From: an uncultured Candidatus Saccharibacteria bacterium
Lineage (GTDB): Bacteria > Patescibacteriota > Saccharimonadia > Saccharimonadales > Saccharimonadaceae
DNA length: 64,000 nucleotides
Reading direction: 5' to 3'
Assembly (NCBI GenBank): GCA_937936045.1
Contig: CALGXC010000004.1
Span: 310,001 to 374,000 of the forward strand
The notes beneath the pieces were generated by a model, which searched no databases, was not told the DNA's origin, and was given only the letters and a program-made list of their open reading frames with translations. The stretch's first letter is position 1; each line of letters begins with the position of its first letter. Positions 60,148 through 64,000 of this stretch are shown one piece after another. The translations under genes and the position numbers were made by a program.

Positions 60148-61233
60148 CTAATTTGCCGCCAATACCATCTTTTTAACTCCGGACAACTCGCTTGTTATGT
60201 ATTCCCTATAGTCGTCAAACTCAGCTCTCGGGTTAATTACAAAGATCTTATCTGCTTCAAATGCGGGTCGCAAATGCTCGGCAACAACCTTTGCAGCGAC
60301 AGGTGGAACAGAGTTGCCAATTTGCTTGCGCACTTCGGTAATTGTACCCTCAAAGATGAAATCATCGGGATAACCGAATAGTCTCGCGCGTTCGCGGTTT
60401 GTTAGCGGGCGAGGCTCCTCAAAATGATAACCCCAGGTACCGCCTCCGCCCCCGGCGATGATAGTTGTAGAAGGTTTGTTCCGGTCGAGTTTTCGATAAA
60501 CATGGCTAATCATGCCTTTGACATAGTACGGGCTGTCTTTTGGAATTGATGTAAAGTTGCCACCCTCGGGTATGAGCTTAAGCATTTCGCGCGTTTTATC
60601 TTTGATGTTTTGCCGTTCGTTATTAAACGGAACTTTCTCGACGCCCTTGAGAGCTTCGCCGGCAGTTTTATAAGTTGCCGGGTTGTATAGCGGTTTTGGT
60701 TTTTCAAAACGGAAGTCGATATCGTTGCGCACGCCGACAATTAGCACCCGCTCGCGGAGCTGCGGAGCACCGTATTCTGCAAAGTTGTACAAGTTAATAT
60801 CAAGATGATAGCCAAGCTTTCCGAAATCCTTAGAGATTTGCTGGATTGCACGCCCGCGGTTGGCGGTCAGCAAGCCTTTTACATTTTCAGCAACAAAAAC
60901 TTTTGGCTTTTTCGCTTTAACAGCCCGGACAAATTGCTTGTAAAGATTGCCGCGGTCAGTTTCAAGTCCGCCGCGCTTATAGACCATGGAGAAGTCCTGG
61001 CATGGGAAACCGCCGGTGATGATATCCGCGTCTGGCACCTTATCGAAGTCAATATCAACAATACTGCCCTCGACAATATGCGGGCCGAAGTTTTTTGCGT
61101 ACGTCTTGCACGCTGAATGTTCGAAATCATTTGCCCAAATGACATCGTAGCCGGCCTGCTTGAAACCTAAGTCAAGTCCTCCGCAGCCGGAGAATAACGA
61201 TATTAGTTTTGGTTTTTTGCTCTGCTTCGTCAT
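60148..61233 (-). CDS. DNA (cytosine-5) methyltransferase
   Basis: A 361-residue C5 methyltransferase that should protect the site cut by the partner nuclease. Motif I LFSGCGGLDLGF, motif IV GGFPCQDFS with the catalytic Cys, motif VI ENVKG, motif VIII QLRERVLIVG, a short target-recognition region (about residues 200-275), motif IX RPLTNRERARLFGYP and motif X IGNSVPP. It is the first gene of the cassette operon. GGAGGG 6 nt before the ATG and a leader of about 35 nt contrast with the leaderless neighbours outside the cassette. Confidence 0.95.
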   Translation of the reverse strand: MTKQSKKPKLISLFSGCGGLDLGFKQAGYDVIWANDFEHSACKTYAKNFGPHIVEGSIVDIDFDKVPDADIITGGFPCQDFSMVYKRGGLETDRGNLYKQFVRAVKAKKPKVFVAENVKGLLTANRGRAIQQISKDFGKLGYHLDINLYNFAEYGAPQLRERVLIVGVRNDIDFRFEKPKPLYNPATYKTAGEALKGVEKVPFNNERQNIKDKTREMLKLIPEGGNFTSIPKDSPYYVKGMISHVYRKLDRNKPSTTIIAGGGGGTWGYHFEEPRPLTNRERARLFGYPDDFIFEGTITEVRKQIGNSVPPVAAKVVAEHLRPAFEADKIFVINPRAEFDDYREYITSELSGVKKMVLAAN

Positions 61234-61239
61234 TTTGTA

Positions 61240-61245
61240 CCCTCC
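61240..61245 (-). promoter_or_regulatory. Shine-Dalgarno of the cassette methyltransferase
   Basis: GGAGGG on the minus strand, six bases before the ATG at 61233; a TATAAT lies at 61274-61279. Confidence 0.7.
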
Positions 61246-61273
61246 AAGATGCTTGTTTTATAAGCTTAAATCC

Positions 61274-61279
61274 ATTATA
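61274..61279 (-). promoter_or_regulatory. -10 element of the restriction cassette operon
   Basis: TATAAT on the minus strand, giving a leader of about 35 nt. No clear -35 is seen and there is no controller-protein gene in the cassette. Confidence 0.45.
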
Positions 61280-61319
61280 TAATAAAATGTTATAAAAAGC
61301 CGCAATATTTTGGCCGCGG

Positions 61320-61380
61320 TTGACGAAAATGTATTTATATTTTATACAACCTCTGTGGAAAATATCTCTACAGGCTTTTT
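61320..61380 (+). promoter_or_regulatory. Possible short transcript: promoter plus hairpin on the plus strand
   Basis: TTGACG, a 17-bp spacer and TATACA (61343-61348) are followed at once by a 7-bp hairpin (CTGTGGA/TCTACAG) and a T-run. Taken together this would make a very short RNA. It may be chance in AT-rich DNA. Confidence 0.25.
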
Positions 61381-61393
61381 ATTGTTGTAATAA

Positions 61394-61479
61394 CCGCCAG
61401 AAAACCAGCCTTTTCAACTAAAAAGAAAAATACGGCGGGGGAAATTCAAAAAATGAATCAAAGGCTGGATTTCTGGCGG
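61394..61479. repeat. Nested 20-bp inverted repeat at the right end of the cassette
   Basis: 61394-61413 and 61460-61479 are inverted copies with one mismatch in 20, around a 46-base spacer. The second arm overlaps the first seven bases of the right 119-bp repeat. The left end has no such structure. Confidence 0.75.
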
Positions 61480-61591
61480 GGCAGCGCGCTAGGCGCCGGA
61501 GCTGAGCTACGCATCAGTCTTCGAAAAAGGTTCTAGTTTCGTGGTAAAATCGCTCCAAAAAAATAACCTCACATTGAAGTGAGGTTATTTT
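61473..61591 (-). repeat. Right 119-bp inverted repeat of the restriction cassette
   Basis: An inverted copy of 56745-56863 with nine mismatches by my hand count and equal length. It ends two bases before the stop codon of the 132-residue gene. Confidence 0.92.
61560..61591. terminator. Bidirectional terminator in the right repeat
   Basis: AACCTCAC at 61565-61572 pairs with GTGAGGTT at 61579-61586. Read on the minus strand, seven Ts follow the stem, suitable for ending the 132-residue gene. Confidence 0.85.
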
Positions 61592-61592
61592 C

Positions 61593-61991
61593 TTATCCAA
61601 ACGGATTATACCCACGAGAAGGCGGTTCACGAAAAGTAGTTCGATTAGCATTGAAAGATTGGCGAGAGTTATTCGCGCCTGACGGAATACTGTTATTTTG
61701 TAGACCATTGACTAGTCGATTCCCGCCAGACAAGCCAGTATCAACATGATCATTAGCACCCCTCAATCGAGACACCACACCAATCTTTGCACTAATTTGC
61801 CCTACTTCACCAACCACTGCCGAGGATTGGTATTTTTTAATATATTGGCGTTCCGAATTCACTTTACGATTAGCTTTTAGAGATCTACCAGTCAAACCAT
61901 ACGCTTTAAAACCATCAATTGACCTTCTCAAGGAGCCAGATAGCCTAATCATCATTTCCCGCGTCATTTGCGGTTTTTTATTCGCGTCCAT
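61593..61991 (-). CDS. Hypothetical protein, 132 residues
   Basis: A basic, soluble protein rich in Arg, Asn, Ser and Gly; the second half (RLRGANDHVDTGLSGG, NNSRQSFNANRTTF) looks disordered. No family recognised. GGGGG lies five bases before the ATG. It follows tRNA-Arg at a distance of 24 bases on the same strand and ends at the right repeat of the restriction cassette, which supplies its terminator. Confidence 0.55.
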   Translation of the reverse strand: MDANKKPQMTREMMIRLSGSLRRSIDGFKAYGLTGRSLKANRKVNSERQYIKKYQSSAVVGEVGQISAKIGVVSRLRGANDHVDTGLSGGNRLVNGLQNNSIPSGANNSRQSFNANRTTFREPPSRGYNPFG

Positions 61992-62015
61992 ATATCCCCC
62001 ATTAGTTATATGAAG

Positions 62016-62092
62016 TGGCGCCCCGAGTAGGATTCGAACCTACGACCTTAGGCTTAGAAGTCCTCTGCTCTATCCAACTGAGCTATCAGGGC
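62016..62092 (-). tRNA. tRNA-Arg (TCT)
   Basis: Acceptor GCCCTGA/TCGGGGC, anticodon TCT, G73 and an encoded CCA. Its promoter (TGATATAAT at 62101-62109) overlaps that of tRNA-Gly on the other strand. Confidence 0.95.
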
Positions 62093-62095
62093 GTA

Positions 62096-62124
62096 TTCAC
62101 ATTATATCATCTTTCTGCTACAAT
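62096..62124 (+). promoter_or_regulatory. Promoter of tRNA-Gly
   Basis: TTCACA, a 17-bp spacer ending in TGC, and TACAAT. It overlaps the divergent tRNA-Arg promoter. Confidence 0.6.
62101..62109 (-). promoter_or_regulatory. Extended -10 promoter of tRNA-Arg
   Basis: TGATATAAT on the minus strand, eight bases before the mature tRNA. Confidence 0.6.
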
Positions 62125-62135
62125 AGTAAAAGCTT

Positions 62136-62210
62136 GCGGGTGTAGTACAGCGGTTAGTATGCAAGTTTTCCAAACTTGAGATGGGAGTTCGATTCTCCCC
62201 ACCCGCACCA
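62136..62210 (+). tRNA. tRNA-Gly (TCC)
   Basis: Acceptor GCGGGTG/CACCCGC, anticodon TCC, A73 and an encoded CCA. Confidence 0.95.
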
Positions 62211-62242
62211 AGTTAGACAATTTCAATCCATAAAGGGCATCG

Positions 62243-64000
62243 ATGGATCCATATATTTATACAGAAAAACCAAAATACCAGCCGCATGATATTGAAGATG
62301 CGTCCGAATTTTATGATGTAATTGAACGAAGCAGCTTGACACACCAATTGTCTGAAAACCGACCATATGTCTACTGGACAATGGAAATTTATGATAAATC
62401 CAATGGTATTAAAGGTGGCGGCGGGCTTGGAGTTTTGGCGGCGGACACGCGACGTGTAGCTGAAAAATTGGAAGTTCCATTCGTAGTGGTGACACCGTTT
62501 TATCGTAGCGAATCACACCAAAAAATCACCAACCTCGCACAAGAAGAGTTTTCAGAATCTGTTTCACCTCAAGATTACGGATTTGAATATATTGACGAAG
62601 TTTTCGTAAGTTCAAACGGATTCCCAGATGCAAGCTTAAGCATTTTCAAGAAGACGCTCGGTTCAACGCAATTTGTTACAATTTCAGAACCGAACTTTGG
62701 GCAATTGTACGAAGGCGACGGATCTGGCGATCATAGACTATACCAAGAAGTAGCGCTAGGTTTTGGCGGCTATAAAGCATTAAAACTCCTCGGCATTAAA
62801 CCGGCTGTTATTCAACTTAATGAGACCGCAACAATTTTTGCCGCATTGGCACGACTAGACGAACTGTGCGCTAACGGAATGAATTTATACGAGGCCATCG
62901 TTTACGTTCGCAAACACACACTTTACACAAACCACACACTTCTTCAAGCGGCCGAACCGGAATTTCATCGTTCGCAATTTGAAAAATTAGTTCTGCCAAA
63001 TATAAAGAGCAATGCCGTGCGCTGTTGGCTAATGGAGCAATTCCGTAATGACAGATTGAGGCCGAATCTTTTGGCAATTGAACTTACTGAAGCGAAGAAT
63101 GGTGTAAGTAAACTACACGCCCGTGTAGCAAATTTCCGCGATCGTAACAACGACAAAGTCAAATTTCAAGCCATTACCAATGGAATAGATCTTGAAACGT
63201 GGGTGCTACCTGAAACGTTGCAAACGTATCGCGACCACGGAATTATTGATAAATTTGGACTGCCCACAAATGATTTTTCTGAAAGATTAAACTCGCTGAG
63301 TAGCGCAGATTTGAGGTATCTAAAAAAACTCGGTCGAAAAGAATTGAATCGGGTCCTATTAAGTCGCCAAGACCAGTACGAAAAATCCATACAAATCCCA
63401 GAAAATGCAATATTATTCGACTTCAAGCGAAGATTTGCTAACTACAAACGACCTTATATGCCGTTTGAAAACCCAGATTCATTGCGCCAAATTCTCATTA
63501 GCCACAACGCACATTATATTCTGACAGGAAAAGTTCACCAAGGCGACGTGACTATGTATCAGAAATTGCTCGAAGTATTAAAATTGATCGACAACGATCC
63601 AGTCCTCAAGGAACGTGTTCATTATATACAAGATTACGACGAAGAGTTGGGACGAGCGTTAGCAATCGGCTCAGATGCCTCAATAAACATTCCTATTGTC
63701 GGATTAGAAGCGTGTGGCACTTCATGGGAGAAAGACGTCGCCAATTTGAAACTCCTCATCTCCACTAGCGATGGCGGAGTTGCCGATGTCCAGCCAATCG
63801 CTTGCCTTGAGGTTACCGGAAGAAACTACGAAGCCGAAGTTTCATCTCTGTACGTCAACATGCATAAAGCTGCCGCTATTTTGAAGAATGACCAATTGCT
63901 AGAAAAGCATATCCGCCACCAATTAAGCAACTATTTGCCAATTATTTCCGGCGCCCGAATGATGAAAGATTATCTCAAATTTATTTTTCCAAAACCGCAA
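62243..64000 (+). CDS. Alpha-glucan (glycogen) phosphorylase-type enzyme, cut by window edge
   Basis: I translated 586 open codons from the ATG at 62243 to the window end. YWTMEIYDKSNGIKGGGGLG followed by VLAADT matches the N-terminal signature of GT35 alpha-glucan phosphorylases, and FDFKRRFANYKRP, ILTGKVHQGD and the IPIVGLEACGTSWEK region fit the C-terminal substrate and PLP-binding half, although the PLP lysine motif is not obvious to me. It would release glucose 1-phosphate from storage or host glucans. A starch-synthase-like enzyme is the alternative. It follows tRNA-Gly by 32 bases and has AAAGGG upstream. Confidence 0.75.
   Translation, partial: MDPYIYTEKPKYQPHDIEDASEFYDVIERSSLTHQLSENRPYVYWTMEIYDKSNGIKGGGGLGVLAADTRRVAEKLEVPFVVVTPFYRSESHQKITNLAQEEFSESVSPQDYGFEYIDEVFVSSNGFPDASLSIFKKTLGSTQFVTISEPNFGQLYEGDGSGDHRLYQEVALGFGGYKALKLLGIKPAVIQLNETATIFAALARLDELCANGMNLYEAIVYVRKHTLYTNHTLLQAAEPEFHRSQFEKLVLPNIKSNAVRCWLMEQFRNDRLRPNLLAIELTEAKNGVSKLHARVANFRDRNNDKVKFQAITNGIDLETWVLPETLQTYRDHGIIDKFGLPTNDFSERLNSLSSADLRYLKKLGRKELNRVLLSRQDQYEKSIQIPENAILFDFKRRFANYKRPYMPFENPDSLRQILISHNAHYILTGKVHQGDVTMYQKLLEVLKLIDNDPVLKERVHYIQDYDEELGRALAIGSDASINIPIVGLEACGTSWEKDVANLKLLISTSDGGVADVQPIACLEVTGRNYEAEVSSLYVNMHKAAAILKNDQLLEKHIRHQLSNYLPIISGARMMKDYLKFIFPKPQ

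Noticed and set aside
56740..61600. Target-site duplication TCCAA outside both repeat arms
   Set aside because: TCCAA appears at 56740-56744 and 61596-61600, but it does not sit at matching distances from the arm ends, so it is probably chance.
1..64000. Alternative genetic code with UGA as glycine, known in some Patescibacteria
   Set aside because: Conserved proteins end normally at TGA (for example ligA) and have no internal TGA in conserved regions, so the standard bacterial code fits.

Overview
The window looks like a chromosomal segment of a host-associated Saccharibacteria (TM7/Patescibacteria) genome. This is inferred from gene content and order, not from a marker search. It has compact 4-nt gene overlaps, many short or minimal versions of universal proteins (a 637-residue AlaRS, a LigA with no zinc-finger cysteines), few biosynthetic genes, a G5/DUF348-rich cell-wall protein set, a standard genetic code, and fairly AT-rich DNA.

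Layout. 1-9.6 kb: a MurF-type ligase cut by the window edge, a candidate small structured RNA, LigA, LemA/HtpX, three tRNAs (Leu, Cys, Leu), an oligopeptide-type binding protein, SecG and a small holin-like membrane protein. 9.6-20 kb: UvrC, DUF488, HD and Nudix proteins, a Fur-thioredoxin-cupin redox operon with a perfect operator, an ABC exporter with a leader ORF, DedA and UvrA. 20-32 kb: a surface protein with an LAETG tail, SbcB, Obg, a LysM-CHAP hydrolase behind a long leader, the FtsA-like/RuvX/MltG operon and AlaS. 32-38 kb: RpsP, MnmA with a cysteine desulfurase, TatD and MetG. 38-43 kb: a surface protein joining choline-binding-type repeats to Ltp-like repeats, RsmA, and two tandem DUF348/G5 wall proteins ending in 3D and Rpf-like domains. 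43-50 kb: UvrD and a pyk-pgk-tpiA glycolytic operon. 50-56.5 kb: a membrane-anchored unknown, tRNA-Glu, a sensor kinase, a methyltransferase, a CheY-type regulator and FolD. 56.5-62.2 kb: tRNA-His and tRNA-Lys, then a restriction-modification cassette (C5 methyltransferase, NgoFVII-type nuclease, Z1 ATPase, broken Vsr) between two 119-bp inverted repeats, then a small gene, tRNA-Arg and tRNA-Gly. 62.2 kb to the end: an alpha-glucan phosphorylase cut by the window edge.

Expression signals. At least nineteen genes have a -10 element, often with an upstream TG, ending 6 or 7 nt before the start codon, so their mRNAs should be leaderless. Genes for secreted or surface proteins, internal operon genes and the foreign methyltransferase instead have clear Shine-Dalgarno sites. 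Several intrinsic terminators abut the next gene's -10 element.

The most unusual item is the restriction cassette with its long inverted repeats, whose outer ends are intrinsic terminators and which carries no recognisable transposase or recombinase. The only stretch above 300 bases without a gene is 61234-61592; it holds the methyltransferase promoter, a nested 20-bp inverted repeat and the right-hand 119-bp repeat.
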